DNA from: Bacillus sp. S3
Lineage (GTDB): Bacteria > Bacillota > Bacilli > Bacillales > Cytobacillaceae
Length of the DNA: 64,000 nt
Direction: 5' to 3'
Assembly: GCF_005154805.1 (NCBI RefSeq)
Contig: NZ_CP039727.1
Coordinates: forward strand, 431,501-495,500
Shown piece by piece: positions 1 through 9,647 of the stretch. Made by a program: the position numbers and the translations under genes. The notes under the pieces are model-generated. The model saw nothing but the letters and a program-made list of their open reading frames with translations, was not told the DNA's origin and ran no database searches. Position 1 is the stretch's first letter. Each line of letters begins with the position of its first letter.

Positions 1-22
1 CTGACACCCTTTTTGACAATAA

Positions 23-67
23 TGTGAAATGATTCACATTTATGAGTAGAATGTGACGAACTTCACA
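23..67 (+). promoter_or_regulatory. Two tandem FNR boxes upstream of nirB
   Basis: Two perfect matches to TGTGA-N6-TCACA lie at 23-38 and 52-67, with centres 29 bp apart. This palindrome is the known Bacillus Fnr target. A plausible -10 (TACAAT, 89-94) would put the start of transcription near 101, placing the second box at about -41.5, the classical Fnr activation position. I infer Fnr activation of the nitrite reductase operon under oxygen limitation. Confidence 0.8.
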
Positions 68-88
68 AATTTAAAGCGATAAGGTGAT

Positions 89-94
89 TACAAT
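89..94 (+). promoter_or_regulatory. Probable -10 element of the nirB operon promoter
   Basis: TACAAT lies 21 bp after the end of the second FNR box. No good -35 hexamer is present, as expected for a promoter that depends on an activator bound at -41.5. The nirB start codon is at 152, preceded by AGGGAGTGA as ribosome binding site. Confidence 0.5.
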
Positions 95-151
95 ATAGTT
101 ATAGAGCAAAACATAAAAAACGTGATTAACTAGATAGGGAGTGACCCACTG

Positions 152-2575
152 ATGAAAAAATTAGTGATGATCGGGAACGGGATGGCTGGGGTCAGGACGA
201 TTGAAGAAATTATTAAACTGGCACCGGAACAATTTGAAATAACGATTTTTGGACAGGAACCATACCCAAACTACAATCGGATTAAGTTATCAAATATTCT
301 TCAAGGAGACACAAACTTTGAGGAGATCATTATCAATCCGCTAGATTGGTATAAAGAAAATAATATTCAACTATTTACAGGAGAAGCAGTTGATCAAATT
401 GATTTAGAAGCAAAGTGTGTCATCAGTGATCAGGGTCGTGAAGTTGAGTATGATGAATTGATTATTGCGTCTGGCTCCAATTCATTCATCCTGCCCATCC
501 CAGGTACAGACAAAATCGGTGTCACCGGGTTTCGTGATATTCAAGATTGTGAAATGATGATCAAATCATCAAAGCAATATAAAAAGGCAGTGGTCATCGG
601 CGGCGGTCTGTTAGGGCTTGAAGCAGCAAGAGGCCTGCTGAACCTTGGAATGAAAGTCGATGTGGTACACTTGATGCCGCATCTAATGGAACGCCAGCTT
701 GATCCGATTGCATCGTCATTATTACGAGCAGAACTAGAAGCACAAGGCATGAATTTCTTAATGGAAAAAGAAACCGTCGAAGTTCTCGGAGACAAGCGTG
801 TGAGCGGATTGCGCTTTAAAGATGGCTCCGAGGTCGAAGCCGACCTTGTAGTGATGGCGATTGGGATTAAGCCAAATACAGCTGTCGCAAAGAACAGCGG
901 AATTTTCGTCAATCGCGGCATTGTCGTTAATGACTTTATGGAAACCAGTGTGCCGAATGTGTACGCTGTTGGGGAATGTGCCGAGCACCGAGAGATGGTT
1001 TATGGATTGGTTGCGCCACTATACGAACAAGGAAAAGTGCTTGCAAACCAGATCTGCGGCACCGCCGGAAAACCGTACGAAGGATCTGTTACTGGTACGC
1101 AGTTAAAGGTAGCCGGTGTCGACCTTTTCTCTGCAGGAGAAATTTTCGAAGATGGTTCGACTAAATCGATCATGATTTACAATGAGTATGACGGCATCTA
1201 TAAACGGGTGCTAACAAGAAATAATGTGATTGTCGGGATTGTTCTTTATGGCGATACAAAGGATAGCACAAGGCTGTTCCGGATGCTGACGAAAAAAGAA
1301 GATATCAGCGGGAATTCCATTTTCCACACAGAATGCTCCGGAAGCGGGGCGAGTGATGATATTGCAGCCATGCCAAATGATGAACTCGTTTGTGGCTGTA
1401 ATGGGGTAACCAAAGGGGCCATCGTTGAAGCGATTAAAACGCAAGGGCTCACAACCCTTGATCAAGTCAGCCATTGCACAAACGCCGGCCGTTCCTGCGG
1501 ACGCTGTAAACCAATGGTCAGCAGCATTCTGGCCCATACACTTGGAGACCAATTCGATGCTGCCGCTGTGCAAAAGACGAGCATTTGTGGTTGTACGACG
1601 ATTAGCCGCGAGGAATTAGTTACTGAAATCAAGGCGAAGGGCTTATCAAGTGTAAAAGAGGTCATGAACGTGCTGGAGTGGAACAATGAGGAAGGCTGCA
1701 CGAAATGCCGCCCTGCGATCAACTACTACCTAGGCATGATTCATATGGATGAATACAAGGATGACCGTGATTCCCGCCTCGTTAATGAAAAAATGCACGC
1801 CAATATTCAAAAGGACGGTACCTACTCCGTTGTCCCAAGAATGTACGGCGGCGTCACTACCGCAGCTGATTTGAAGAAAATTGCTGAAGTGGCCGAAAAA
1901 TACGATGTGCCGTTGGTAAAATTAACCGGCGGACAGCGGATTGGATTGTTCGGGGTGAAAAAAGAAGACCTGCCGGGCATGTGGGAGGACCTTGATATGC
2001 CATCCGGCTATGCTTACGGAAAAACGCTTCGAACCGTTAAGACTTGTGTTGGTGCGCAATTCTGCCGCTATGGCACACAGGATTCCATGGCACTTGGAAT
2101 CGAGCTTGAAAAGAAATTTGAACGTTTGGATACACCGCATAAAGTGAAAATGGGCGTATCCGCCTGCCCGAGAAACTGTTCAGAAGCAGGTATTAAAGAC
2201 ATCGGCTTTGTCGGCATCGACGGAGGCTGGGAAATATATGTTGCCGGTAACGGCGGTGTGGACCTTCGCCCCGGTGACCTATTGTGCACAGTGAAAACTG
2301 AGGAAGAGGTAATGGAAATGACCGGCGCCTACCTCCAATATTACCGTGAGACAGCGAATTATTTGGAACGTACGTCAAAATGGGTCGAGCGCATGGGGCT
2401 TGATCATGTGAAGGAAGTTTTGGCAGATGAAGAAACCCGGAAAGCCTTGAACGAGCGGATGGACCAAACCTTAAAGAAGTATATCGAGCCTTGGAATGAA
2501 GCGATTGAAAATGAAGAAATTCAAGATAAGTATTATTCAAAGCACACTATTACGGTTGGGAGTGAGTCAAAATGA
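152..2575 (+). CDS. nirB: Nitrite reductase [NAD(P)H] large subunit NirB/NasD
   Basis: This 807-residue sirohaem enzyme reduces nitrite to ammonium in the cytoplasm with NAD(P)H. An N-terminal FAD/NAD pyridine nucleotide-disulfide oxidoreductase module (about 1-400) is followed by two BFD-like [2Fe-2S] regions rich in CxC/CxxC (about 417-455 and 478-520) and a C-terminal sulfite/nitrite reductase module. The sirohaem/[4Fe-4S] ligands C632, C638, C672 and C676 are present. Length and order match B. subtilis NasD. It overlaps nirD by 4 nt (ATGA) and heads a five-gene operon with the sirohaem biosynthesis genes. The paired FNR boxes upstream suggest anaerobic induction. No nitrate reductase gene is visible in the window. 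Confidence 0.96.
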   Translation: MKKLVMIGNGMAGVRTIEEIIKLAPEQFEITIFGQEPYPNYNRIKLSNILQGDTNFEEIIINPLDWYKENNIQLFTGEAVDQIDLEAKCVISDQGREVEYDELIIASGSNSFILPIPGTDKIGVTGFRDIQDCEMMIKSSKQYKKAVVIGGGLLGLEAARGLLNLGMKVDVVHLMPHLMERQLDPIASSLLRAELEAQGMNFLMEKETVEVLGDKRVSGLRFKDGSEVEADLVVMAIGIKPNTAVAKNSGIFVNRGIVVNDFMETSVPNVYAVGECAEHREMVYGLVAPLYEQGKVLANQICGTAGKPYEGSVTGTQLKVAGVDLFSAGEIFEDGSTKSIMIYNEYDGIYKRVLTRNNVIVGIVLYGDTKDSTRLFRMLTKKEDISGNSIFHTECSGSGASDDIAAMPNDELVCGCNGVTKGAIVEAIKTQGLTTLDQVSHCTNAGRSCGRCKPMVSSILAHTLGDQFDAAAVQKTSICGCTTISREELVTEIKAKGLSSVKEVMNVLEWNNEEGCTKCRPAINYYLGMIHMDEYKDDRDSRLVNEKMHANIQKDGTYSVVPRMYGGVTTAADLKKIAEVAEKYDVPLVKLTGGQRIGLFGVKKEDLPGMWEDLDMPSGYAYGKTLRTVKTCVGAQFCRYGTQDSMALGIELEKKFERLDTPHKVKMGVSACPRNCSEAGIKDIGFVGIDGGWEIYVAGNGGVDLRPGDLLCTVKTEEEVMEMTGAYLQYYRETANYLERTSKWVERMGLDHVKEVLADEETRKALNERMDQTLKKYIEPWNEAIENEEIQDKYYSKHTITVGSESK

Positions 2576-2892
2576 TTGAAACGATCACACGCATTCCGGT
2601 TGCACACAATTCTAATTTAAAGACTAGGACAGGTTATTCTATTAAAATTGATGACACCGAAATTGCTTTATTTAAGGTCACAAGTGGGGAAGTTTTTGCA
2701 TTAGAAAATCGCAGCCCCCATCCGAAGGGCGGTGTCCTTTCAGAGGGACTTGTCAGCGGCAACTATGTCTACTGTCCAGTTTACGATTGGAAAATCTCTT
2801 TAGCTGATGGCAAAGTTCAGGCACCAGATGAGGGTCAAGTGAAGACCTTTAAGGTCGAAATGAAAGAGAATATCATTTTTATTGTATTATAG
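2572..2892 (+). CDS. nirD: Nitrite reductase small subunit NirD/NasE
   Basis: This is the 106-residue Rieske-fold small subunit of assimilatory nitrite reductase, translationally coupled to nirB by a 4-nt overlap. The fold is recognisable (ENRSPHPKGG and CPVYDWKI regions), but the canonical Rieske pairs are incomplete: the first motif reads S-P-H instead of C-x-H, and the second has the Cys but Tyr-Asp-Trp where the His should be. It probably binds no [2Fe-2S] cluster, as is known for several NirD proteins. Length is normal. Confidence 0.93.
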   Translation: MIETITRIPVAHNSNLKTRTGYSIKIDDTEIALFKVTSGEVFALENRSPHPKGGVLSEGLVSGNYVYCPVYDWKISLADGKVQAPDEGQVKTFKVEMKENIIFIVL

Positions 2893-2917
2893 AACAACAG
2901 GGAAGGAAGGCTGCGGG

Positions 2918-4360
2918 ATGAAAACAGGAAAAGTATTTTTAGTAGGCGCAGGGCCAGGGGACGTTGGGTTAATCACCGTGAAAGGATTGGAAGCAATTAA
3001 GCAGGCCGAAGTCATTTTATATGACCGGCTTGCCAATCCAAAACTATTGGAATTTGCTGCAAGTGATTGCGAGTTAATTTATTGCGGCAAATTGCCTGAC
3101 CGCCATATTTTGCGCCAGGAGAACATCAATGATCTTTTAGTGGCAAAGGCGTTAGCTGGAAAAATAGTTGTCCGTTTAAAGGGCGGCGATCCAGGTGTTT
3201 TCGGCCGTGTTGGTGAAGAAGCGGCAGCCCTCGCGCACTACCAAATTCCTTTTGAGATTGTTCCTGGTATTTCATCGGGGATTGCCGCTCCTCTCTACGC
3301 GGGGATCCCTGTAACCCATCGCGATCATGCCGAATCCTTTGCTGTTGTCACCGCCCATGACAAATCCGAGGGTGGAAAACCGCGCCTCGATTGGGAAGGG
3401 CTCGCCCGTGGTGTGGATACGATTGCTTTTTACATGGGGGTAGGAAATTTACCGTTTATTTGTGAAAATCTTGTCAATCATGGCAAACCAGCTTCCACTC
3501 CAGTTATTTTGATTCAATGGGGTACATTTGGCCGTCAGAAAACATTGCAGGGGACACTTGCCGATATTACGGAAAAGGCTGCGGCAGCCAAGTTCAGCAA
3601 TCCCGCGATTATCCTTGTTGGAGAAGTCGTCTCACTTCGTGAAAAAATCAACTGGTTTGAGAAAAAGCCGCTTTATAGCCGGCAGATCCTCCTGGCCCGT
3701 ACCGGCGAAAGTGTAAGCTGCTTGGCGCAGGAATTGATGAAGCATGGTGCGGATGTCATTGAATTTCCAAAATGGAAAAGGACGATATTGCCTGTCGATC
3801 TAACAAATGTGCCCTCCTACGAAAAGATTCTTTTTACCTCACCCGAAAGTGTGGCAGAATTTTTTATAGCCGTATTTGAGGAGGGAATAGATATCCGAAC
3901 CATTCGTGCCGACTTTTATGGAGCTTCTAGTAAATCGGTAAAAGCTTTAAAGCAACGCGGATTTAAGGCGAAGCTTGCTGAGAAGATGCCTGAGTCTGGA
4001 ACGTTACTCATTGTTGGCGATGACCGTATAAAGCTCGAAAGAAATGCTGACATATTGGTAACGAGTAAAAAAGAGATAGACCGGCAGTTTGTGCCTATTT
4101 TTCAAAGAATGCTAGAGGAATCTGACGTGAATACAATGGTCTTCCCAAGCAGTGCCTCTGTTGAACCGTTTGTCGAAGCATTAAAAGAATGTGGCATAGA
4201 TGCAGCAAAACTATTAAACGGGCTTCAGGTTGTCAGCATGGGAAAGCTAACAATGACAGTGGTGGAAGCTGCCGGGCTCCCATCCCATGGAATGCCGGAA
4301 AAAGCGACGAAGGAATCCTTGGTTGAATATTTGGCGGGCCAGACGTATGAGGGGGCGTGA
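2918..4360 (+). CDS. nasF: Fused uroporphyrinogen-III C-methyltransferase / uroporphyrinogen-III synthase (NasF-like)
   Basis: This enzyme makes precorrin-2, the first dedicated step to sirohaem for NirB. Residues 1 to about 245 are a SAM uroporphyrin-III methyltransferase, with the N-terminal VGAGPGD loop, the VVRLKGGDPGVFGR motif and the PGISS segment. The C-terminal 230 or so residues are a HemD-like uroporphyrinogen-III synthase. The ATG at 2918 is chosen over an in-frame upstream start at 2882 because GGAAGGAAGG precedes it and the protein then begins MKTGKVFLVGAG, as the family does. Length (480) is close to B. subtilis NasF. Confidence 0.93.
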   Translation: MKTGKVFLVGAGPGDVGLITVKGLEAIKQAEVILYDRLANPKLLEFAASDCELIYCGKLPDRHILRQENINDLLVAKALAGKIVVRLKGGDPGVFGRVGEEAAALAHYQIPFEIVPGISSGIAAPLYAGIPVTHRDHAESFAVVTAHDKSEGGKPRLDWEGLARGVDTIAFYMGVGNLPFICENLVNHGKPASTPVILIQWGTFGRQKTLQGTLADITEKAAAAKFSNPAIILVGEVVSLREKINWFEKKPLYSRQILLARTGESVSCLAQELMKHGADVIEFPKWKRTILPVDLTNVPSYEKILFTSPESVAEFFIAVFEEGIDIRTIRADFYGASSKSVKALKQRGFKAKLAEKMPESGTLLIVGDDRIKLERNADILVTSKKEIDRQFVPIFQRMLEESDVNTMVFPSSASVEPFVEALKECGIDAAKLLNGLQVVSMGKLTMTVVEAAGLPSHGMPEKATKESLVEYLAGQTYEGA

Positions 4361-4363
4361 GAT

Positions 4364-5089
4364 ATGGAAGCCATTATTTATATCGCACACGGAAGTAGGC
4401 TGAGCAAAGCGAATGGGAAATTTATTGATTTTATTAAAAAAGTCATGAAGAAGGCTTCGGCTCCCCAACAGGCCTATGGTTTTCTAGAACACGCTGAGCC
4501 GTCGGCTGCACAAGCCATTGAAGCATGTATCGAAAAAGGGGCAAGTGAGATTACAGTAGTCCCTGTATTCTTACTTCCAGGGATTCATGCCAATTTTGAT
4601 ATTCCGGTAGAACTTGAACGTTATCCAAATATAGTTTTTCATTATGGAAAACCACTTGGTGTTGACGCTATTATGGTCGACATTCTTGCAGACAGGCTGG
4701 CTGAAGCAGGTTTCGGTGAACAGGCGAATGAGGCGGTGCTGTTGGTGGGCCATGGAAGCCGTGTTCCTGAGGCGGCGATTGAATTTGAAAAACTAGCATT
4801 AGATTTAGCTCAGAAACTGGCGTGTCATGTTCACACGGGCTTCGTCACTACTCCTACTTTCTATCATGATACGGTGAGGAATCTAGCGGGCCGGAAAATT
4901 TTTATTCTGCCTCACTTCTTGTTTTCCGGAGGCTATACCGTCAAAATGAAGAGAGAACTAGAGTGGGCGGGCGACGATATTAATTTTTGCAAACCGGTTG
5001 GTTTTGTTGAAAAGTTGATTCCGCTTATTGAAAAACGGGTAGCAGAGGTGCAGTATGAATTCAACTTATCCAATTATGATACAGCTTGA
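4364..5089 (+). CDS. sirB: Sirohydrochlorin ferrochelatase SirB (CbiX family)
   Basis: This 241-residue CbiX-type chelatase inserts Fe(II) into sirohydrochlorin, the last step to sirohaem. It has two chelatase halves, each opening with a HGSR signature: IAHGSR near residue 7 and VGHGSR near residue 127. It lies 3 nt after nasF and overlaps sirC by 35 nt, so the operon is tightly packed. The alternative reading, a cobalt chelatase, is unlikely because no cobalamin genes are nearby. Confidence 0.9.
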   Translation: MEAIIYIAHGSRLSKANGKFIDFIKKVMKKASAPQQAYGFLEHAEPSAAQAIEACIEKGASEITVVPVFLLPGIHANFDIPVELERYPNIVFHYGKPLGVDAIMVDILADRLAEAGFGEQANEAVLLVGHGSRVPEAAIEFEKLALDLAQKLACHVHTGFVTTPTFYHDTVRNLAGRKIFILPHFLFSGGYTVKMKRELEWAGDDINFCKPVGFVEKLIPLIEKRVAEVQYEFNLSNYDTA

Positions 5090-5675
5090 AGGGAAAATAG
5101 TGGTTGTGGTTGGCGGCGGCAATGTGGCTGAACGGAAGGTTAGCGGCTTACTTGGCACCGGAGCCAATATAGTGGTGGTCAGCCCGGAAGCGTCGGAGGA
5201 ATTACAAAGGCTCTCTTGCGATGGAAACATTGAGTGGGTGCAGCGTCCATTTTGTGTTGGAGATTTGCAAGCCGCTTTTATGATCTTTGCGGCAACGAAC
5301 GATAAGATGGTGAATCGTTTGATTAAGGAATCAGCCGTACCCGGGCAGCTTGTCATGGTGGCAGATGACCCGGATGACTCAGACTTTCATCTTCCGGCCG
5401 TTGTGCAACGCGGACGTTTATCAATTTCGGTTTCAACTGGAGGGGCCAGCCCAATCCTAGCCAGGAGAATCCGCAATATACTGGAGCAAGAGTTTGATCA
5501 GTCTTATGAAGACTACCTCGAATTTCTTTTTATTAAGCGGAAGTGGATAATTAGGGAAGTGGCGGATTCCACGTTAAAAAGAAAACTGTTAACGGCCATT
5601 GCGAGCGATGAATTCTTTAGCAGCCGCGATCGTGAGGGAGACTTTCAGCGGCTATATCAAGAATTGACTTTCTGA
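5055..5675 (+). CDS. sirC: Precorrin-2 dehydrogenase SirC (YlnF-like)
   Basis: This 206-residue protein oxidises precorrin-2 to sirohydrochlorin with NAD+. The N terminus has the Rossmann motif VVGGGNVAERK. The segment STGGASPILARRIR is typical of the CysG N-terminal/Met8 family. The ATG at 5055 has GAGGTG upstream; an internal ATG at 5076 is the alternative. It overlaps the end of sirB. It closes the operon and is followed by the 52-bp repeat array, with no strong terminator seen. Confidence 0.9.
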   Translation: MNSTYPIMIQLEGKIVVVVGGGNVAERKVSGLLGTGANIVVVSPEASEELQRLSCDGNIEWVQRPFCVGDLQAAFMIFAATNDKMVNRLIKESAVPGQLVMVADDPDDSDFHLPAVVQRGRLSISVSTGGASPILARRIRNILEQEFDQSYEDYLEFLFIKRKWIIREVADSTLKRKLLTAIASDEFFSSRDREGDFQRLYQELTF

Positions 5676-5689
5676 ATCAGTAATAGCCG

Positions 5690-5950
5690 TTAAGGACATT
5701 TTCAGCGATATTCCGGTGAGTGTTGTCTTTAATAAGGGTTCTTAAGGACATTTTCAGCGATATTCCGGTGAGTGTTGTCTTTAATAAGGGCTCTTAAAGA
5801 CAATTTCAGCGAATAGCAGTGAGTGTTGTCTTTAATAAGGGCTCTTGAAGACATTTTCAGCGAATAGCAGGTGGGTTTTGTCTTTAATAAAGGTCTTTAA
5901 AGAAAATTTCAGCGAATAGACAGCGTGTATTGTCCTTAATAAAGGCTCTA
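5690..5950. repeat. Five tandem 51-52 bp hairpin repeats (TTAAAGACA type)
   Basis: Five head-to-tail units start at 5690, 5742, 5794, 5845 and 5897. The first two are almost identical and the rest are more diverged. Each unit opens with TTAARGACA and closes with TGTCTTTAA, so each can fold into a hairpin with a TTTCAGCGA-type loop segment. The array fills the space between sirC and the convergent GNAT gene. No spacers are present, so it is not CRISPR. Confidence 0.9.
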
Positions 5951-5970
5951 AACCAACGTTATTTTTTAAG

Positions 5971-6444
5971 TTATTCAATAAGGATCATCGTAATAAACAA
6001 AACATCCCCATGAATGAACTCCTTCTCCTTCACAAACCCGATTTTTTCATAAAGATGGATGGCTCGGTTATTAAAAGCCGCCACAGTAAGGCGAATAGGC
6101 GTGTCTCCATACTTCGCTTTAATATAATCTAAAATAAATGAAAAAAACAAAAGCCCCCGTCCTTGCCCCGTAAACACTGGATTCATCCCAATGCCAACAT
6201 CTACATAACCTTTCGCATAGATCTCAAAATCACTACTAATCGGCACCTGAGCAGATTCCCCAATACAGAAAAAGCCAAATATTTTATTTTGATCATCTAA
6301 AATAACAGAATACGAGCCATTTAATAACTCCGCTATGGCCCCCGCACTATATTCATTACTGTAAAAATCATAAGGTGCTTCGTATTTCCAAGTCAAAAAT
6401 TCCTCAGCAAAGATTTCATCCATTTTCTTCACAAATAACCGCAT
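5971..6444 (-). CDS. GNAT family N-acetyltransferase
   Basis: A 157-residue protein with the GNAT fold. The acetyl-CoA loop is visible as GQGRGLLFF, followed by the family's NNRAIHLYEKIGF segment, as in RimI-like enzymes. The substrate is unknown. The ATG at 6444 is preceded on its strand by GGAGGGG. It faces sirC across the repeat array and is probably monocistronic. Confidence 0.85.
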   Translation of the reverse strand: MRLFVKKMDEIFAEEFLTWKYEAPYDFYSNEYSAGAIAELLNGSYSVILDDQNKIFGFFCIGESAQVPISSDFEIYAKGYVDVGIGMNPVFTGQGRGLLFFSFILDYIKAKYGDTPIRLTVAAFNNRAIHLYEKIGFVKEKEFIHGDVLFITMILIE

Positions 6445-6588
6445 AAAACCCCTCCAAAGCTCAAATAGGTAAAAGTACCCGCGTCGTGAAATGGTGATAT
6501 ATCAAGGTCTATTATATAACAGACGGATAAATTTACCTATTTTTATAAAATTTTCAGAAAAGTAGTTCCATTTTTGAAAAGTGTGTTA

Positions 6589-6622
6589 TATAATACAAAA
6601 CGAGGACAGTTACTGTATTATA
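6589..6622. promoter_or_regulatory. Inverted repeat over the putative aceB promoter
   Basis: TATAATACA (6589-6597) and its exact complement TGTATTATA (6614-6622) are separated by 16 nt, just upstream of the aceB ribosome binding site. The left arm coincides with a perfect -10 hexamer, TATAAT. This could be an operator controlling the glyoxylate shunt, or an mRNA hairpin. I do not recognise the regulator. Confidence 0.4.
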
Positions 6623-6642
6623 ACAAAGAGGTGATCTAGTTC

Positions 6643-8235
6643 ATGTCGACGCAAACGACAGGTATTGAAGTGGTTGGGGCATTGAAGGCCCAGTACGATG
6701 AGATTTTAACACCAGAGGCTTTAAATTTTATTGAAGAATTGGAGCGTAATTTTGGTGAGAGAAGAATTGAACTGTTACAGTACAGACAAAAACGCCAAGA
6801 GGAAATTGATAACGGTAAACTACCTGATTTCCTTCCTGAAACAAAGTATATTCGCACTGGGGAATGGACGGTGGCCCCGCTGCCAAAAGACCTTCAAGAC
6901 CGCCGCGTAGAAATTACCGGGCCGACTGACAGGAAAATGGTTATTAATGCCTTAAATTCAGGGGCAAAATTGTTTATGGCTGATTTCGAGGACGCCACTT
7001 CACCGACATGGGAAAATGCCGTCGAAGGACAAATCAACTTACGGGATGCAGTAAATCGGACGATTTCGTTTGAAAACCCAAATGGAAAAAAATATGTGTT
7101 AAATGAAGAAACAGCAGTCCTAATCCCAAGACCGCGCGGACTGCATCTTGAGGAAAAGCACGTGCGATTAGATGGCAAGCCTATCTCGGGAAGCTTCTTC
7201 GACTTCGGGCTTTACTTTTTCCATAATGTAAAAAATCTGCTGGCAAGAGGCACAGGCCCTTACTTCTACCTTCCAAAACTGGAAAGCCATTTAGAAGCCC
7301 GGCTTTGGAACGATGTGTTTGTTTATGCACAAGAAAAGCTTGGAATCTCACAAGGAACAATCAAAGCTACGGTATTAATCGAAACCATCATGGCGGCGTT
7401 TGAAATGGATGAGATTCTATATGAGTTAAAGGAACACTCAGCCGGCTTAAACTGCGGCCGATGGGATTATATTTTCAGCTTTATTAAAAAACTGCGCACC
7501 CAAAAGGATGTCATTTTACCGGATCGCGCTCAAGTCACGATGACTTCACCATTCATGCGCTCATACTCATTACTTACAATTCAAACCTGTCATCGCCGCA
7601 AGGCACCGGCAATGGGCGGAATGGCTGCACAAATTCCGGTGAAAAATAATCCGCAGGCAAACGAAGAAGCCTTTGCGAAAGTCCGCGCTGATAAAGAACG
7701 GGAAGCACGTGACGGTCATGACGGCACATGGGTCGCACATCCAGGACTAGTGCCTGTGGCAATGGAAGTGTTCGACCGCGAAATGCCAACGCCGAATCAA
7801 ATTCACACCGCGAAACAACAGAAAATTACCGTTACAGCGCAAGACTTGCTTGAGGTACCGGGCGGAACAATTACTGAAGCGGGTGTCCGCACCAATATCA
7901 ATGTTGGGATTCAATATGTAGCTTCGTGGTTATCCGGCAGAGGCGCGGCACCCATTTATAACTTAATGGAGGATGCGGCAACGGCTGAAATTTCCCGTGC
8001 CCAGCTTTGGCAATGGATCCGCCATCCGAAAGGCGTTTTAGATGACGGAAGGAAAGTAACCGTGGAAATGTATGAGCAATTAAAGGATGAGGAACTAGAA
8101 AGAATCAAACGGGAAATTGGGGCACTAGGCTTTGAGAATGGCCGGTTTGATGAGGCAGTTCAACTATATGACGAGTTAATTATCAATAATGAGTTTGTAG
8201 ATTTTTTAACACTACCTGGATATGAGCAACTTTAA
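6643..8235 (+). CDS. aceB: Malate synthase A
   Basis: This enzyme condenses glyoxylate with acetyl-CoA to malate, the second step of the glyoxylate shunt. The 530-residue length is normal for isoform A. The family signature [11 protein letters not shown] lies at about residues 268-278, and the C-terminal region contains the expected [18 protein letters not shown] helix. GAGGTG precedes the ATG. isocitrate lyase follows 51 nt later, so aceB-aceA form an operon for growth on acetate or fatty acids. Confidence 0.96.
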   Translation: MSTQTTGIEVVGALKAQYDEILTPEALNFIEELERNFGERRIELLQYRQKRQEEIDNGKLPDFLPETKYIRTGEWTVAPLPKDLQDRRVEITGPTDRKMVINALNSGAKLFMADFEDATSPTWENAVEGQINLRDAVNRTISFENPNGKKYVLNEETAVLIPRPRGLHLEEKHVRLDGKPISGSFFDFGLYFFHNVKNLLARGTGPYFYLPKLESHLEARLWNDVFVYAQEKLGISQGTIKATVLIETIMAAFEMDEILYELKEHSAGLNCGRWDYIFSFIKKLRTQKDVILPDRAQVTMTSPFMRSYSLLTIQTCHRRKAPAMGGMAAQIPVKNNPQANEEAFAKVRADKEREARDGHDGTWVAHPGLVPVAMEVFDREMPTPNQIHTAKQQKITVTAQDLLEVPGGTITEAGVRTNINVGIQYVASWLSGRGAAPIYNLMEDAATAEISRAQLWQWIRHPKGVLDDGRKVTVEMYEQLKDEELERIKREIGALGFENGRFDEAVQLYDELIINNEFVDFLTLPGYEQL

Positions 8236-8286
8236 AAAGCGTTTATTTTAAAAAAAATTTTAATAGATTGATAGGAGGATTTTAAA

Positions 8287-9570
8287 ATGACAAATTCAAG
8301 AGTAGACCAATTACAAGAAAGCTGGGAAATGGATAGCCGTTGGAAGGGGATTACACGACCATACACGGCAGAAGATGTAATCAAGCTGCGCGGTTCGATT
8401 GACATTGAGCATACGTTGGCTCGCAAAGGCTCTGAAAAACTATGGAAACTGTTACATGAGGAAGAGTATATTAATGCCCTAGGTGCCCTAACGGGAAATC
8501 AAGCTGTTCAGCAAGTAAAAGCAGGCTTGAAAGCGATCTACCTAAGCGGCTGGCAGGTTGCGGCCGATGCCAACCTTTCCGGTCATATGTATCCCGACCA
8601 AAGCTTATATCCAGCAAACAGCGTGCCAAGTGTTGTCAAGCGCATTAACCAAGCCCTTCAGCGTGCAGACCAAATCACGCATTCAGAGGGTGATGACTCT
8701 ATCGATTGGTTCGCTCCGATTGTTGCCGATGCCGAGGCAGGCTTTGGCGGACAGCTAAACTGCTTTGAATTGATGAAAGGCATGATTGAATCCGGTGCGT
8801 CAGGGGTTCACTTTGAAGACCAGCTATCATCTGAGAAAAAGTGCGGCCACTTAGGCGGTAAAGTATTGCTGCCAACACAAACGGCGGTTCGCAACTTGAT
8901 TGCTGCCCGCTTGGCTGCCGATGTTATGGGTGTTCCAACTGTATTAGTTGCTCGTACGGATGCTAATGCTGCTGATTTAATTACAAGTGATATCGATATG
9001 AATGATGCCCCGTTCATTACTGGCGAACGGACACCGGAAGGATTTTTCCGTGTGAAAGCCGGAATTGATCAAGCGATTGCCCGCGGTTTAGCTTACGCAC
9101 CATATGCCGACCTTATCTGGTGTGAAACTTCTGAGCCGAATATTGAGGAGGCAAGACAATTTGCCGAAGCGATTCATGAGCAGTTCCCTGGCAAACTATT
9201 GGCTTACAACTGTTCACCATCTTTCAACTGGAAAAAGAAACTCGATCAAGAAACAATTGCCACATTCCAACAAGAGCTTGGTAAAATGGGCTACAAATTC
9301 CAATTCGTTACCCTTGCCGGTTTCCATGCATTGAACCACGGCATGTTCGAACTTGCCCGCGGCTACAAAGAGCGCGGCATGGCGGCATATTCTGAATTGC
9401 AGCAAGCGGAGTTCGACAGCGAGCAATATGGTTACACTGCTACACGCCACCAGCGTGAAGTTGGAACAGGCTACTTTGATCAAGTATCAATGGTGATTAC
9501 AGGTGGAACATCTTCAACAACAGCCCTGAAGGGTTCTACGGAAGAAGAACAATTCACAGGTTCTAAATAA
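8287..9570 (+). CDS. aceA: Isocitrate lyase
   Basis: This enzyme splits isocitrate into succinate and glyoxylate and feeds the adjacent malate synthase. The 427-residue protein carries the catalytic signature KKCGH (C186) and the Mg-binding region around [12 protein letters not shown] clear AGGAGG precedes the ATG. The gene ends just before a strong terminator at 9579. Confidence 0.97.
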   Translation: MTNSRVDQLQESWEMDSRWKGITRPYTAEDVIKLRGSIDIEHTLARKGSEKLWKLLHEEEYINALGALTGNQAVQQVKAGLKAIYLSGWQVAADANLSGHMYPDQSLYPANSVPSVVKRINQALQRADQITHSEGDDSIDWFAPIVADAEAGFGGQLNCFELMKGMIESGASGVHFEDQLSSEKKCGHLGGKVLLPTQTAVRNLIAARLAADVMGVPTVLVARTDANAADLITSDIDMNDAPFITGERTPEGFFRVKAGIDQAIARGLAYAPYADLIWCETSEPNIEEARQFAEAIHEQFPGKLLAYNCSPSFNWKKKLDQETIATFQQELGKMGYKFQFVTLAGFHALNHGMFELARGYKERGMAAYSELQQAEFDSEQYGYTATRHQREVGTGYFDQVSMVITGGTSSTTALKGSTEEEQFTGSK

Positions 9571-9578
9571 TGATCAGT

Positions 9579-9613
9579 ATCCTTCTCTCCGATTTGGAGA
9601 GGAGGATTTTTTG
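9579..9613 (+). terminator. Rho-independent terminator of aceBA
   Basis: Arms ATCCTTCTCTCC and GGAGAGGAGGAT flank a 5-nt loop (GATTT) and are followed by a run of T, 9 nt after the aceA stop. Confidence 0.9.
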
Positions 9614-9647
9614 GGTTAAGAGGATATCGGAAGGTGTGTAGGCGGGG

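Noticed and set aside
1..8. Partial GGTGCCTGACACC repeat at the left edge
   Set aside because: Only the tail CTGACACC is inside the window, too short to call.
541..921. Minus-strand frame inside nirB, and many similar antisense frames across gatA, gatB, putP and pncB
   Set aside because: They are shadows of strongly coding plus- or minus-strand genes and have no ribosome binding sites or family features.
5690..5950. CRISPR array
   Set aside because: Units are contiguous with no unique spacers, and no cas gene is present.
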